In this document: positions 41,210-49,906 of the stretch, one piece after another
Layout: each line of letters begins with the position of its first letter
Position numbering within the stretch: position 1 is the first letter of the stretch
Origin: CAYYWV01 sp964475385
GTDB lineage: Bacteria; Pseudomonadota; Alphaproteobacteria; JAAXGF01
Direction of reading: 5' to 3'
Assembly (NCBI GenBank): GCA_964475385.1
Contig: CAYYWV010000003.1
Location: forward strand, 1 to 51,106
Length of the DNA: 51,106 nt
Notes under the pieces: generated by a model
Seen by the model: only the letters and a program-made list of their open reading frames with translations
What the model was told of the DNA's origin: nothing
Database searches by the model: none
Translations under genes and position numbers: made by a program

Positions 41210-42280
41210 TCAGCCGCACTGGGCGCGGTGGCGCAGCAGATGGTCGGCGAGCACGCAGGCGAGCATCGCCTCGCCCACCGGCGCGGCGCGAATGCCGACG
41301 CAAGGGTCGTGGCGGCCCTTGGTCGCGATCTCGACCTCGTTGCCGGCGACGTCCACGGTCCGGCGCGGAATTCGGATCGAGCTCGTCGGCTTGACCGCGA
41401 AGCGGGCGACGATGTCCTGGCCGGTCGAGATGCCGCCGAGGATACCGCCCGCGTGGTTGGAGAGGAAGACGACGCGCCCGTCCTTCATGCGCATCTCGTC
41501 GGTGCCGGTCTCGCCGGTCTGGGCGGCGGCGGCGAAGCCCGCGCCGATCTCGACCCCTTTGACGGCGTTTATGCTCATGAGCGCCCCGGCGATCTCGGCG
41601 TCGAGCTTGCCGTAGACCGGCGCGCCGAGGCCGGCGGGCACGCCCGTGGCCACCACCTCGATCACCGCGCCGGCGGACGAGCCCGCCTTGCGCAGGCCGT
41701 CGAGGTACGCTTCCCAGGTCTCCACGATCCCGGGGTCGGGCGAGAAGAAGGGGTTGCGCGCGGTCTCGTCCCAGTCCCAGCGCGCGCGGTCGATCGCGTG
41801 GGGGCCGATCTGGATCACGGCGGCGCGGATCGAGACGCTTTCGCCCAGAACCTTGCGGGCGACCGCGCCGGCGGCGACCCGCATCGCGGTCTCGCGCGCG
41901 CTCGACCGGCCGCCGCCGCGGGGGTCGCGGTGGCCGTACTTCGCCATATAGGCGTAATCGGCGTGGCCGGGCCGGAAGCGGTCGGCGATCGCGTCGTAGT
42001 CCTTCGCGCGCGCGTCCTCGTTGGCGATGATCATCGCGATCGGCGTGCCCGTGGTCAGGCCTTCGTAGACGCCCGAGACGATCGTCACCCGGTCGGGCTC
42101 GCGGCGCTGGGTGGTGAAACGCGATTGGCCCGGCCGCCGGCGATCGAGCCAGGGCTGGATGTCGGCCTCGGAAAGCGGGATGCGCGGCGGCACGCCGTCG
42201 ACCACGCAGCCGATCTGCGGACCGTGGCTTTCGCCCCAGGTGGTGACGCGGAAGAGATGGCCGAAGCTGTTGTGGGACAC
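41210..42280 (-). CDS. aroC: chorismate synthase
   Basis: This 356-residue enzyme makes chorismate from EPSP in the shikimate pathway using reduced FMN. Signatures include FRVTTWGESHGPQIGCVVDG near residue 10, RRPGQSRFTTQRREPD, GTPIAMIIANEDARAKDY, HRDPRGGGRSSARETAMRVAAGA near 115 and RMKDGRVVFLSNHAGGILGG. It starts with GTG at 42280, 16 bases after fabI on the same strand, so the two form a small operon. It is convergent with tlyA. Confidence 0.94.
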   Translation of the reverse strand: MSHNSFGHLFRVTTWGESHGPQIGCVVDGVPPRIPLSEADIQPWLDRRRPGQSRFTTQRREPDRVTIVSGVYEGLTTGTPIAMIIANEDARAKDYDAIADRFRPGHADYAYMAKYGHRDPRGGGRSSARETAMRVAAGAVARKVLGESVSIRAAVIQIGPHAIDRARWDWDETARNPFFSPDPGIVETWEAYLDGLRKAGSSAGAVIEVVATGVPAGLGAPVYGKLDAEIAGALMSINAVKGVEIGAGFAAAAQTGETGTDEMRMKDGRVVFLSNHAGGILGGISTGQDIVARFAVKPTSSIRIPRRTVDVAGNEVEIATKGRHDPCVGIRAAPVGEAMLACVLADHLLRHRAQCG

Positions 42281-42296
42281 GGCCCGCGCCGGCCGC

Positions 42297-43109
42297 CTAG
42301 ACGACCGAGATGTCGGGCGCGTCCACCGCCTTCATGCCGACCGTGTGATAGCCGCAGTCGACGTGGTGGACCTCGCCGGTCACGCCCGATGCGAGATCGC
42401 TGAGCAGGTAAAGCGCCGCGCCGCCGACCTCGTCGATGGTGACGTTGCGCTTGAGCGGCGAGTTGTACTCGTTCCACTTGAGGATGTAGCGGAAGTCGCC
42501 GATGCCTGAGGCGGCGAGGGTCTTGATCGGCCCGGCCGAGATCGCGTTGACCCGGATTCCTTCGCCGCCGAGATCGACCGCGAGGTAGCGCACGCTGGCC
42601 TCGAGCGCAGCCTTGGCCACGCCCATGACGTTGTAGTGCGGCATCACGCGCTCGGCCCCGAGGTAGGTGAGCGTGAGCAGGCTGCCGCCGGCTCCCATCA
42701 GGGGCACCGCGCGCTGACAGGCGGCGGTGAACGAGTAGCACGAGATCGCCATCGTGCGGGCGAAGTTGTCGGGGGTGGTGTCGATGTAGCGGCCCTTGAG
42801 CTCGTCCTTGTCGGAGAAGGCGATCGCGTGGACCAGGAAGTCGAGCCGCCCCCAGGTCTCGGACAGGGTCGCGAAGACCCGGTCCATCGAGCCTTCGTCG
42901 GTGACGTCGCAGGCGAGCACGAGGTCGGAGCCCACGCTTTCGGCGAGCGGCCGAACGCGGCGGCCAAGCGCATCGCCCTGATAGGTGAATGCGAGCGTCG
43001 CCTCGTGGGCCGCGAGCCGGCGCGCGATTCCCCAAGCGATCGAGCGGTCATTGGCGACGCCCATGATCAAACCTTTCTTCCCCGCCATCAGGGGCGTCGC
43101 TTCGCTCAT
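42297..43109 (-). CDS. fabI: enoyl-[acyl-carrier-protein] reductase (NADH)
   Basis: This 270-residue reductase performs the last step of fatty-acid elongation. It shows GLIMGVANDRSIAWGIARRLAAHEA, HAIAFSDKDELKGRYIDT, LTLTYLGAERVMPHYNVMGVAKAALEASVRYLA with the Tyr-x6-Lys of the FabI class, and ISAGPIKTLAASGI. The ATG follows AGAGG. It is the first gene of the fabI-aroC pair. The 220 bases upstream hold a strong hairpin but no other gene. Confidence 0.95.
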   Translation of the reverse strand: MSEATPLMAGKKGLIMGVANDRSIAWGIARRLAAHEATLAFTYQGDALGRRVRPLAESVGSDLVLACDVTDEGSMDRVFATLSETWGRLDFLVHAIAFSDKDELKGRYIDTTPDNFARTMAISCYSFTAACQRAVPLMGAGGSLLTLTYLGAERVMPHYNVMGVAKAALEASVRYLAVDLGGEGIRVNAISAGPIKTLAASGIGDFRYILKWNEYNSPLKRNVTIDEVGGAALYLLSDLASGVTGEVHHVDCGYHTVGMKAVDAPDISVV

Positions 43110-43232
43110 CCCGAACCTCTTTAACCTTTATGATACTCCGGAAAACGTCAAAAGTGGCGGCATCCTACACGATCATGGGGGCCGGTCAAACGGCCGCCGC
43201 TGCAGAGCGGTGGATGGGCTCTCTCACGTATC

Positions 43233-43255
43233 GCGCCCGCCGGGTCGGCGGGCGC
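43233..43255 (-). terminator. hairpin after the 17 kDa antigen gene
   Basis: A perfect 10-bp stem GCGCCCGCCG/CGGCGGGCGC (43233-43242 and 43246-43255) has a three-base loop, 75 bases after the minus-strand stop at 43330. No T-run follows, so it may be a processing or pause structure rather than a true terminator. Confidence 0.45.
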
Positions 43256-43329
43256 AAAGACAACGAAGCTCCTTCCCCGTTTATGCGCGCGAACGTCTCG
43301 TTGCGCCCAAACGGGCCGGGGCCGAGGCC

Positions 43330-43806
43330 CTAGTTGACGACCGTCCAGCGGCCGTCAGGCTCGCGGCAAGCGGTTCCGCGTACGATCTCGGTCTTGCCGT
43401 CGATGGTCACCGTCGTCTCGTACTCGCGGCAAGGCTGGCCCTCGGCGGTCTCGTAGGTCCGTTTCGGCGTGAAGGTTCCCGAGTTCCCGGTGTTCGGGTT
43501 CTTCCAGGTCGAGGTCGTGCCGTCGGGACGCTTCTCAAGCGCTTGCGCCGCCGTGCGCTCGGCGTACAGGCGATCGGCCTTGTCGAGAGAGCGGCCGGCC
43601 TCGCGGCCGAGCAACCCGCCGAGAAGAACGCCCGCGCCGACGGCGGCGAGCTTGCCGGAGCCCGAGCCGATCTGGCTTCCGGCGAGGCCGCCGAGCCCGG
43701 CCCCGATGAGCGTGCCTAGGGTCTCCTTCTCGCCGGCGTTGGTGTTGGCGCAGGCCGCAAGCGAGAACGCCGCGGCGAACACGATCGCGATTCGGCTGAT
43801 CTTCAT
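43330..43806 (-). CDS. 17 kDa surface antigen-like glycine-zipper lipoprotein
   Basis: This 158-residue lipoprotein has the lipobox SLAACA (Cys near residue 19) and a glycine-zipper segment (TLGTLIGAGLGGLAGSQIGSGSGKLAAVGAGVLLGGLLG). A C-terminal domain follows with a Cys pair (GQPCREYETTV, GTACREPDGRW). This is the pattern of the rickettsial 17 kDa antigen/RT0821 family, an outer-membrane lipoprotein of unknown precise role. I start at 43806, which opens the signal peptide, rather than at 43821. Confidence 0.88.
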   Translation of the reverse strand: MKISRIAIVFAAAFSLAACANTNAGEKETLGTLIGAGLGGLAGSQIGSGSGKLAAVGAGVLLGGLLGREAGRSLDKADRLYAERTAAQALEKRPDGTTSTWKNPNTGNSGTFTPKRTYETAEGQPCREYETTVTIDGKTEIVRGTACREPDGRWTVVN

Positions 43807-43871
43807 GGGCGTTTCCCTCAAAACATCGAACCGGGCCGTGCAAGCGGTCTCGCGCGGCCTCTCAAGCCTGT

Positions 43872-43900
43872 AATATAGTCCGTCCGGGGCGATCTTTACA
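43872..43900 (-). promoter_or_regulatory. promoter of the 17 kDa antigen gene
   Basis: On the minus strand TGTAAA (complement of 43895-43900) and TATATT (complement of 43872-43877) are spaced by 17 bases. The -10 differs from consensus at one position and lies 65 bases ahead of the ATG. Confidence 0.5.
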
Positions 43901-43940
43901 GGCCCGCCGCCGCTTTCATTCGGAGTTCCAGAGGGGTGCG

Positions 43941-44534
43941 ATGTCTATTCCCGACACCGACGATCCGATCGCGCTGTTCGCCGCCTGGTACGACGAGGCG
44001 CAGCACTGCGGCCTCAAGAACCCAACGGCGGTCGCGCTCGCCACCTCGGACGCCGAGGGCCGGCCGTCGGTGCGGATGGTGCTTCTCAAGGGGTTCGACG
44101 CGACGGGGTTCGTCTTCTACACTAACCTCGGAAGCCGTAAGGGCCGCGAACTCAGGCGTCCGGCCGCCCACGCCGCGCTATGCTTCTACTGGCCGCCGCT
44201 CGACCGTCAGGTGCGCATCGAAGGGCCGGTCTCGCAGGTCTCGGACGCGGAGGCCGACGCCTATTTCGCGACTCGGCCGCGCCAGTCCCAGATCGGCGCC
44301 TGGGCGTCGCGCCAGTCGGAACCGCTCGAAAGCCGGTTCGCGCTCGAAAAACGGGTGGCGAAGTTCGGGCTCAAGTTCGGGACCGGGCCGGTGCCGCGCC
44401 CGCCCCACTGGAGCGGGTTCCGCATCCGCCCTGATGCGATCGAGTTCTGGCGCGAGGGCGCGTTTCGCCTTCACGACCGGCTGCGCTTCACCCGGGCGAG
44501 CGACGGATGGATCCATGAACGCCTCTACCCTTAG
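43941..44534 (+). CDS. pdxH: pyridoxamine 5'-phosphate oxidase
   Basis: This 197-residue FMN enzyme oxidises PNP or PMP to PLP, the cofactor of the aminotransferases found in this window. Signatures: ALATSDAEGRPSVRMVLLKGFD near residue 32, GFVFYTNLGSRKGREL, CFYWPPLDRQVRIEG, TRPRQSQIGAWASRQSEPL and the C-terminal WIHERLYP (usually RLAP). The start ATG follows AGAGGGG. It is divergent from the 17 kDa antigen gene. Confidence 0.94.
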   Translation: MSIPDTDDPIALFAAWYDEAQHCGLKNPTAVALATSDAEGRPSVRMVLLKGFDATGFVFYTNLGSRKGRELRRPAAHAALCFYWPPLDRQVRIEGPVSQVSDAEADAYFATRPRQSQIGAWASRQSEPLESRFALEKRVAKFGLKFGTGPVPRPPHWSGFRIRPDAIEFWREGAFRLHDRLRFTRASDGWIHERLYP

Positions 44535-44567
44535 AACCCGCCGCTCTTGGCGGATGGAGGACCGGTG

Positions 44568-45524
44568 ATGGCGCGCGCCGGGGACGGACGAAGGCGGGGG
44601 CCGGGCGCGGTGGAGATCGAGGTTCCGGCCGCCGAAGGCGTGCGCTTGATGAAGATGGCGACCGCCGCTTCGGTCGGCGTCGCGCTGATCCTGATCGCGG
44701 TCAAGACGGCGACCTGGCTCGCCACCGATTCGGTGAGCGTGCTTTCCTCGCTCGTCGACTCGGCGATGGACGCGACCGCCTCGCTCATCAACTTCTTCGC
44801 CGTGCGCCACGCGCTCCAGCCCGCCGACCGCGAGCACCGTTTCGGCCACGGCAAGGCCGAGCCGCTCGCCGGCCTCGGGCAGGCGGCGTTCATCACCGGC
44901 TCGGCGATCTTTCTGTGCATCGAGGCGATCCGCCGCCTGATCGAGCCGCGGCCGATCGAAAACGCGGCCGCAGGCATCGCGGTCATGGTCTTCGCCATCG
45001 CGGTTACGGTCGGGCTGGTCGCCTTTCAGCGCTATGTGATCCGGCGCACGGGCTCGACCGCGGTCGGGGCCGATGCCTTGCACTACGAATCGGACGTTCT
45101 CGTCAACGCGAGCGTGATCGTCTCGCTGGGGCTCGCCGCGTGGCTCGGTTTCACCCTCGCGGACCCGTTGTTCGGCCTTGCGATCGCCGCTTACCTGCTA
45201 TGGGGGGCCTGGAAGATTCTGCGCCGCGCGCTCGACGTGCTCATGGACCGGGAGTTCTCGGAGGACGACCGGGCGCGAATCCGCGGCATCGTGCTTTCGC
45301 ACCCGCAGGTGAAGGGCATGCACGACCTGCGCACCCGCTGGTCCGGGATTCAGCCCTTCATCCAGCTCCATCTCGAGCTCGACGGAGATATTTCGCTTCT
45401 CGAGGCCCACGCCATCGCCGACGAGGTCGAAGCCGAAATCCGCGAGGTGTTCTCGGGCGCCGAGATCATCATCCACCAAGACCCGGCCGGGATCGAGGAG
45501 CCCCACAGCTCCCTTCCGGCGTAA
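44568..45524 (+). CDS. cation diffusion facilitator (FieF-like metal exporter)
   Basis: This 318-residue exporter moves divalent metals (Fe2+/Zn2+) out of the cytoplasm. It has six helices with the metal-site residues SSLVDSAMDATASL in helix 2 and HYESDVLVN in helix 5, FGHGKAEPLAGLGQ between helices 2 and 3, and a C-terminal cytoplasmic domain ending in EIIIHQDPAG with the regulatory metal-binding His. The ATG at 44568 sits seven bases after GGAGG; an upstream TTG frame is less likely. The next gene follows after 13 bases. Confidence 0.92.
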   Translation: MARAGDGRRRGPGAVEIEVPAAEGVRLMKMATAASVGVALILIAVKTATWLATDSVSVLSSLVDSAMDATASLINFFAVRHALQPADREHRFGHGKAEPLAGLGQAAFITGSAIFLCIEAIRRLIEPRPIENAAAGIAVMVFAIAVTVGLVAFQRYVIRRTGSTAVGADALHYESDVLVNASVIVSLGLAAWLGFTLADPLFGLAIAAYLLWGAWKILRRALDVLMDREFSEDDRARIRGIVLSHPQVKGMHDLRTRWSGIQPFIQLHLELDGDISLLEAHAIADEVEAEIREVFSGAEIIIHQDPAGIEEPHSSLPA

Positions 45525-45537
45525 GCCCGGACGAGCC

Positions 45538-47097
45538 GTGATCACCGAGGACCAGAGCGAGACCATCGCCTTGTTGTCGACGCCCGAAACCTACGGCGCG
45601 GGCGTCGCGGCGGTCGCGCGCATAGACACCCATATCTCGATCGTCTTCCTCGCCGGGGAGCGCGCTTATAAGCTCAAGCGCGCGGTGCGTTTCGACTACC
45701 TCGACTTCTCGACCGCCGAGCTGCGCCGCCGCGCCTGCGAGGCCGAGGTCCGGATCAACCGGCGCACTGCGCCCGAACTCTACCTCGGCGTGGTTCCTGT
45801 GACCCGGGCCGCGAAAGGCGGGCTTGCGCTCGGCGGCGCAGGCCAGGCCGTCGATTGGCTGGTCGAGATGCGCCGCTTCGACGAGGACGCGCTTCTCGAC
45901 CGGGTGGCCGCGCGCGGCGCGCTCGATCCCGCAATCGTCGAGGCGGCGGCCGACGCCGCGCTCGCCCTTTACGAGACCGCCGAGCGCCGCCCCGATAAGG
46001 GCGGACGGGCCGGCATGGCCTGGGTGATCGAAGGCAATATCGCAGGGCTCGGCGAGCACGCCGGCGCGCGGCTTTCGGCGCAGGCGGTCGAGGCCTACGC
46101 GCAGGCCGCGCGAGCGGCGCTCGACGCCCACGGCGAGCTTCTGGAGGCGCGGCGGAAAGCCGGCTTCGTGCGCCTGTGCCACGGCGATCTCCATCTCGGC
46201 AACATCTGTCTGATCGGCGGCCGCCCGGTGCTGTTCGACGCCATCGAGTTCAACGACGACATCGCCTGCTGCGACGTGCTTTACGACTTCGCGTTTCTGG
46301 TGATGGACCTTCTGCACCGGGGGTTTCGAGGGCTCGCGAACCGCGCGCTCAACCGCTATCTCGCCATGGCGGACGATTTCGGCGGGCTTGCGCTTCTCGG
46401 GCTGTTTCTGTCCTGCCGCGCGGCGGTGCGGGCCAAGGTGACGGCGACCGCCGCGGCGGCAAGCGAGGAGAAAGCGCGCGCGGCCGCCCTCGACGACGAG
46501 GCGCGCCGCTACCTCGACGACGCGCAAAGCCGCCTCGTCCCGCCCGCGCCGCGCCTCATTGCGATCGGCGGGCTTTCGGGAAGCGGCAAATCGACGCTCG
46601 CGGCCGGCCTTGCGCCGCTTCTCGATGGTCCCGCGGGCGCGGTCGTGCTCCGCAGCGACGTGATCCGCAAGCGCTTGCTCGGCCGCGCGCCCAGCGAGCG
46701 CCTAGGGCCCGAAGGCTATGCGCCCGAGGTCACCGCAGCCGTCTACGAGCGGATCGGCGCGCGCGCGGCCGAGGCGCTCGCGGCGGGGCAGGCGGTCATC
46801 GCCGATGCGGTCTTCGCCCGCGAGGACGAGCGCGCCCGCCTCGCCCGGATCGCCGCTGCGGCCCGAGCGCCGTTTCACGGCTTCTGGCTCGAAGCGCCGG
46901 CGGATGCGCTCGCCGCTCGGGTGAGCGCGCGCAGGGGCGACGCCTCGGACGCCGACGCCCGGGTGGTGGCCGCCCAGCTTGGCTACGACCTCGGCGCCGT
47001 CGACTGGACCCGGATCGACGCGGCGCGCCCCGCGGACGCGGTCCTCGGCGATGTCGCCCGAAGGCTCGCCGCCGTCGGCGCCGCGGTCCGCGAATGA
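45538..47097 (+). CDS. aminoglycoside phosphotransferase-like/P-loop kinase fusion
   Basis: This 519-residue cytoplasmic protein is a two-part fusion. The N-terminal 320 residues resemble the aminoglycoside phosphotransferase/choline kinase fold (VRLCHGDLHLGNICLIGGRP near residue 212, FDAIEFNDDIACCDVLYDFAFL near 233). The C-terminal part is a P-loop kinase with Walker A GGLSGSGKST near 345, RSDVIRKRLLG and a mononucleotide-kinase/zeta-toxin-like core (VIADAVFAREDERARL). The fusion is widespread but its substrate is unknown. It starts with GTG at 45538. It precedes the universal stress protein, and the group suggests a stress or persistence context. Confidence 0.83.
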   Translation: MITEDQSETIALLSTPETYGAGVAAVARIDTHISIVFLAGERAYKLKRAVRFDYLDFSTAELRRRACEAEVRINRRTAPELYLGVVPVTRAAKGGLALGGAGQAVDWLVEMRRFDEDALLDRVAARGALDPAIVEAAADAALALYETAERRPDKGGRAGMAWVIEGNIAGLGEHAGARLSAQAVEAYAQAARAALDAHGELLEARRKAGFVRLCHGDLHLGNICLIGGRPVLFDAIEFNDDIACCDVLYDFAFLVMDLLHRGFRGLANRALNRYLAMADDFGGLALLGLFLSCRAAVRAKVTATAAAASEEKARAAALDDEARRYLDDAQSRLVPPAPRLIAIGGLSGSGKSTLAAGLAPLLDGPAGAVVLRSDVIRKRLLGRAPSERLGPEGYAPEVTAAVYERIGARAAEALAAGQAVIADAVFAREDERARLARIAAAARAPFHGFWLEAPADALAARVSARRGDASDADARVVAAQLGYDLGAVDWTRIDAARPADAVLGDVARRLAAVGAAVRE

Positions 47098-47196
47098 GAA
47101 CTGGCCAGCGCCCGAGGAGCGGGTAGAATTGGGCGCCGGTGCGGGCCACATCGAAGCTAAGGCGCCGGGCAGCGCAGAGGCCATGGACGAGAGGTC

Positions 47197-48066
47197 ATGA
47201 ACATCAAAAAGATCCTGGTTCCCGTGACCGGCGCCGACGGCGGTCGGCCGGGGCTCGACGCGGCGTTCCTGATTGCGCGCCATCTGGAGGCGCATGTCGA
47301 AGGGCTGCATGCCCGGCGCAATGCGCGCGATGCGCTCGCTTACGTCGGCGAAGGAATGACCGGCGCCATGATCGAGGAGCTCATCGCGACCGCCGAAGAG
47401 GAAAGCGAGGCGCTCGCCAAGCGGGCGCGGCGCGACTTCGCCGCCGCCTGCGAGGCCGCCGGGTTCGCGCAGACCGAGGCCCGGCGCGCCAAGGACGGCA
47501 AGCCGACCGCGCATCTCCGGCTCGAGACCGGGCGGGCGGACGAGCTGGTCTCGCTCTCGGGCCGGGTCGCCGATCTGGTGGTGATCGCGCGTCCGGCGAG
47601 CGACGACGACATCGCGCTGCGCACGATCCTCGAGACGACGCTGCTCGAGAGCGGCCGGCCGCTGTTCGTGGTGCCGCCCGAAGGCCTTGCGGAAGCGCCG
47701 ACCAATCTCGCCATCGGCTGGAACGGCAGCGCCGAGGCGGCGCGCGCGGTGGCCCATGCGATGCCGTTTCTCGCCCGCGCCGAGCGGGTCACGGTGATCG
47801 CGGTCGAGGAAGGGGTTAAGCCCGGACCGTCGGCCGAGGCGCTCATCGACTACCTCGCCTGGCATGGCGTCGCGGCGACGCTGCACGCGATGCGCTCCGA
47901 GCAGCGCTCGACCGGCGAGATCCTGCTCGCCGACGCCAAGGCCGTGGGCGCCGGCGCGCTGGTGATGGGGGCCTACACCCATTCGCGGCTGAGACGCATG
48001 ATCTTCGGCAGCGCGACCGAGCATATGTTGAGCGTGGCCGACATCCCCGTCCTCATGATGCACTGA
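47197..48066 (+). CDS. tandem-domain universal stress protein
   Basis: This 289-residue protein carries two USP domains: NIKKILVPVTGADGGRPGLDAAF at the start, and a second beginning NLAIGWNGSAEAARAVAHA near residue 168. The C-terminal GALVMGAYTHSRLRRMIFGSATEHML resembles the G-2x-G-9x-G-(S/T) ATP-binding signature of UspA-like proteins. Such proteins respond to starvation or energy stress. Its stop lies 25 bases before the HD-GYP start. Confidence 0.9.
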   Translation: MNIKKILVPVTGADGGRPGLDAAFLIARHLEAHVEGLHARRNARDALAYVGEGMTGAMIEELIATAEEESEALAKRARRDFAAACEAAGFAQTEARRAKDGKPTAHLRLETGRADELVSLSGRVADLVVIARPASDDDIALRTILETTLLESGRPLFVVPPEGLAEAPTNLAIGWNGSAEAARAVAHAMPFLARAERVTVIAVEEGVKPGPSAEALIDYLAWHGVAATLHAMRSEQRSTGEILLADAKAVGAGALVMGAYTHSRLRRMIFGSATEHMLSVADIPVLMMH

Positions 48067-48091
48067 GCGCGCCTTGCCCGCAGGGGGCCGA

Positions 48092-49906
48092 GTGAAGGCG
48101 ACGACCGACAACACCGGGGCGAGCTCGCGCGAGCACCGCCTCATGCGGCTTGCCGAGATCGGAATCGCGCTGTCGGCGGAGAAGAACCTCGACCGGCTGC
48201 TCGAGACGATTCTCGTCGAGGCCAAGGACATCGCCGGGGCCGAGGCCGGCGCGATCTTCCTGCGCGCTGAGGACGGCGCGCCGCCCGCTCCGCCCGGCGC
48301 GGCGCGTGTCGATCCGCGCACCGGCAGCGACCGTCGCGCCCGCCGCAACGGCAAGGGAAGGGTTGCGAACGAGCGCCGCAGCGGCGGCGACCGGCGGCGC
48401 CGCGGCGACCGGCTCGAGTTCGCGATTCTGCGCAACGACGCCCTCGGGCTCGTCCAAGGCGGGAGCACGGGCGAGCCGCCCACCTTCGCGCCGCTTTACC
48501 TCTACGATCCGGCCACGGGGCTGCCCAATCGGGCGAATGTGGCGACGCTCGCCGCGCTCACGGGCGAGACGATCAACATCGCCGACGCCTACGCCGAGAC
48601 CGGCTTCGACTTCTCGGGCACGCGCGCCTTCGATGCGCGGACCGGCTATCGCTCGGTCTCTTTCCTGACCGTTCCGATGACCAACAAGGCGGGCGATGTG
48701 ATCGGGGTGCTCCAACTCGTCAACGCCCGCGACGCGGAGACCGGGGCCATCGTTCCGTTCGACGCCGGCGACCAAAAGATCGTCGAGGCCCTCGCCTCCC
48801 AGGCCGCGGTCGCGCTCGACAACCAGATGCTGTTCGACGGCCAGCGCAAGCTGTTGGACGCCTTCGTCCAGCTTATCGCGACCGCGATCGATGAGAAGTC
48901 GCCCGCGACCGGCGGCCACTGCGCGCGCGTGCCGGTGCTGACCGAGATGCTCGCCGAGGCCGCCTGCGCGGCGCGCGACGGACCGTTCCGCGACTTCTCC
49001 CTCGACGAGGACGAGCGCTATGAGCTCCATATCGCGGCCTGGTTGCACGACTGCGGGAAGATCACGACGCCCGAGCACCTGGTCGACAAGGCGACCAAGC
49101 TCGAAGCGATCGTCGATCGGATCGAGCTGATCCGCTTGCGCTTCGAGATCCTGCGCCGCGACGTCGCGCTCGCCTATCGGGACCGGCTCGCCGCACGGCC
49201 CCATGACCGCGCCGCGCTCGAGGCCGAACGCGACCGAAAGCTCGCCGCGCTGGCCGACGACCTCGCCTTTCTCGAACGCATCAATCCCGGCGCCGAGACC
49301 ATGAGCGCCGCCGACCAAGCCCGGGTGCGCGCGATCGCCGAGACGCGCTGGCGCGACGCCCAAGGCCGCGAGCGGCCGCTGATCACCGAAGACGAGACCC
49401 ACAACCTGTGCGTCGAACGCGGCACGCTCACGCCCGAGGAGCGGCGGATCGTCCTCGACCACATCGTCGCCACCATCCGCATGCTCGACCAGCTGCCCTT
49501 TCCCAAGGGGCTTCGTCGGGTGCCCGAGTACGCCGGCGGCCATCACGAACGCGCCGACGGGAGCGGCTATCCGCGCGGGCTTACCCGCGCGCAGATGTCG
49601 GTGCCTGCGCGCATGATGGCGATCGCCGACATCTTCGAGGCGCTGACCGCCGAGGACCGGCCCTACAAACGGGCCAAGACGCTCAGCGAATCGATGGCGA
49701 TCATGGCGCGGATGCGGGATAATGGCCATATCGATCCCGACCTGTTCGCGCTTTTCGTCGAGGCCGGCGTCTACCGGCGTTACGCCGAACGTTTTCTGCG
49801 CCCCGAGCAGATCGACGCCGTCGATCACGACGCGATTCTGAACCGAGGCGCGGCGGCCGGAAAAACGGCTGAGGACAACGCGAGGAGGACCGAAGAAAAC
49901 CCATGA
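48092..49906 (+). CDS. GAF/HD-GYP phosphodiesterase with long internal insertion
   Basis: This 604-residue protein pairs a GAF sensor (about residues 15-245) with an HD-GYP domain, which hydrolyses cyclic di-GMP. HDCGK lies near 319 and HHERADGSGYPRG near 484. The 165-residue HD-to-HHE distance is about 100 longer than usual; the insert (VDKATKLEAIVDRIELIRLRFE through VRAIAETRWRDAQGRERPL) is helical and charged. The GAF domain also has an Arg/Asp-rich insert (GSDRRARRNGKG...DRRRRGDR). I prefer the GTG at 48092 behind AGGGGG over a TTG at 48074. Its stop overlaps the SDR start (ATGA). Confidence 0.88.
   Translation: MKATTDNTGASSREHRLMRLAEIGIALSAEKNLDRLLETILVEAKDIAGAEAGAIFLRAEDGAPPAPPGAARVDPRTGSDRRARRNGKGRVANERRSGGDRRRRGDRLEFAILRNDALGLVQGGSTGEPPTFAPLYLYDPATGLPNRANVATLAALTGETINIADAYAETGFDFSGTRAFDARTGYRSVSFLTVPMTNKAGDVIGVLQLVNARDAETGAIVPFDAGDQKIVEALASQAAVALDNQMLFDGQRKLLDAFVQLIATAIDEKSPATGGHCARVPVLTEMLAEAACAARDGPFRDFSLDEDERYELHIAAWLHDCGKITTPEHLVDKATKLEAIVDRIELIRLRFEILRRDVALAYRDRLAARPHDRAALEAERDRKLAALADDLAFLERINPGAETMSAADQARVRAIAETRWRDAQGRERPLITEDETHNLCVERGTLTPEERRIVLDHIVATIRMLDQLPFPKGLRRVPEYAGGHHERADGSGYPRGLTRAQMSVPARMMAIADIFEALTAEDRPYKRAKTLSESMAIMARMRDNGHIDPDLFALFVEAGVYRRYAERFLRPEQIDAVDHDAILNRGAAAGKTAEDNARRTEENP

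Noticed and set aside
48053..49828. A 591-residue minus-strand frame over the HD-GYP gene
   Set aside because: Same shadow pattern; no domain or start signals, and the sense gene is clear.
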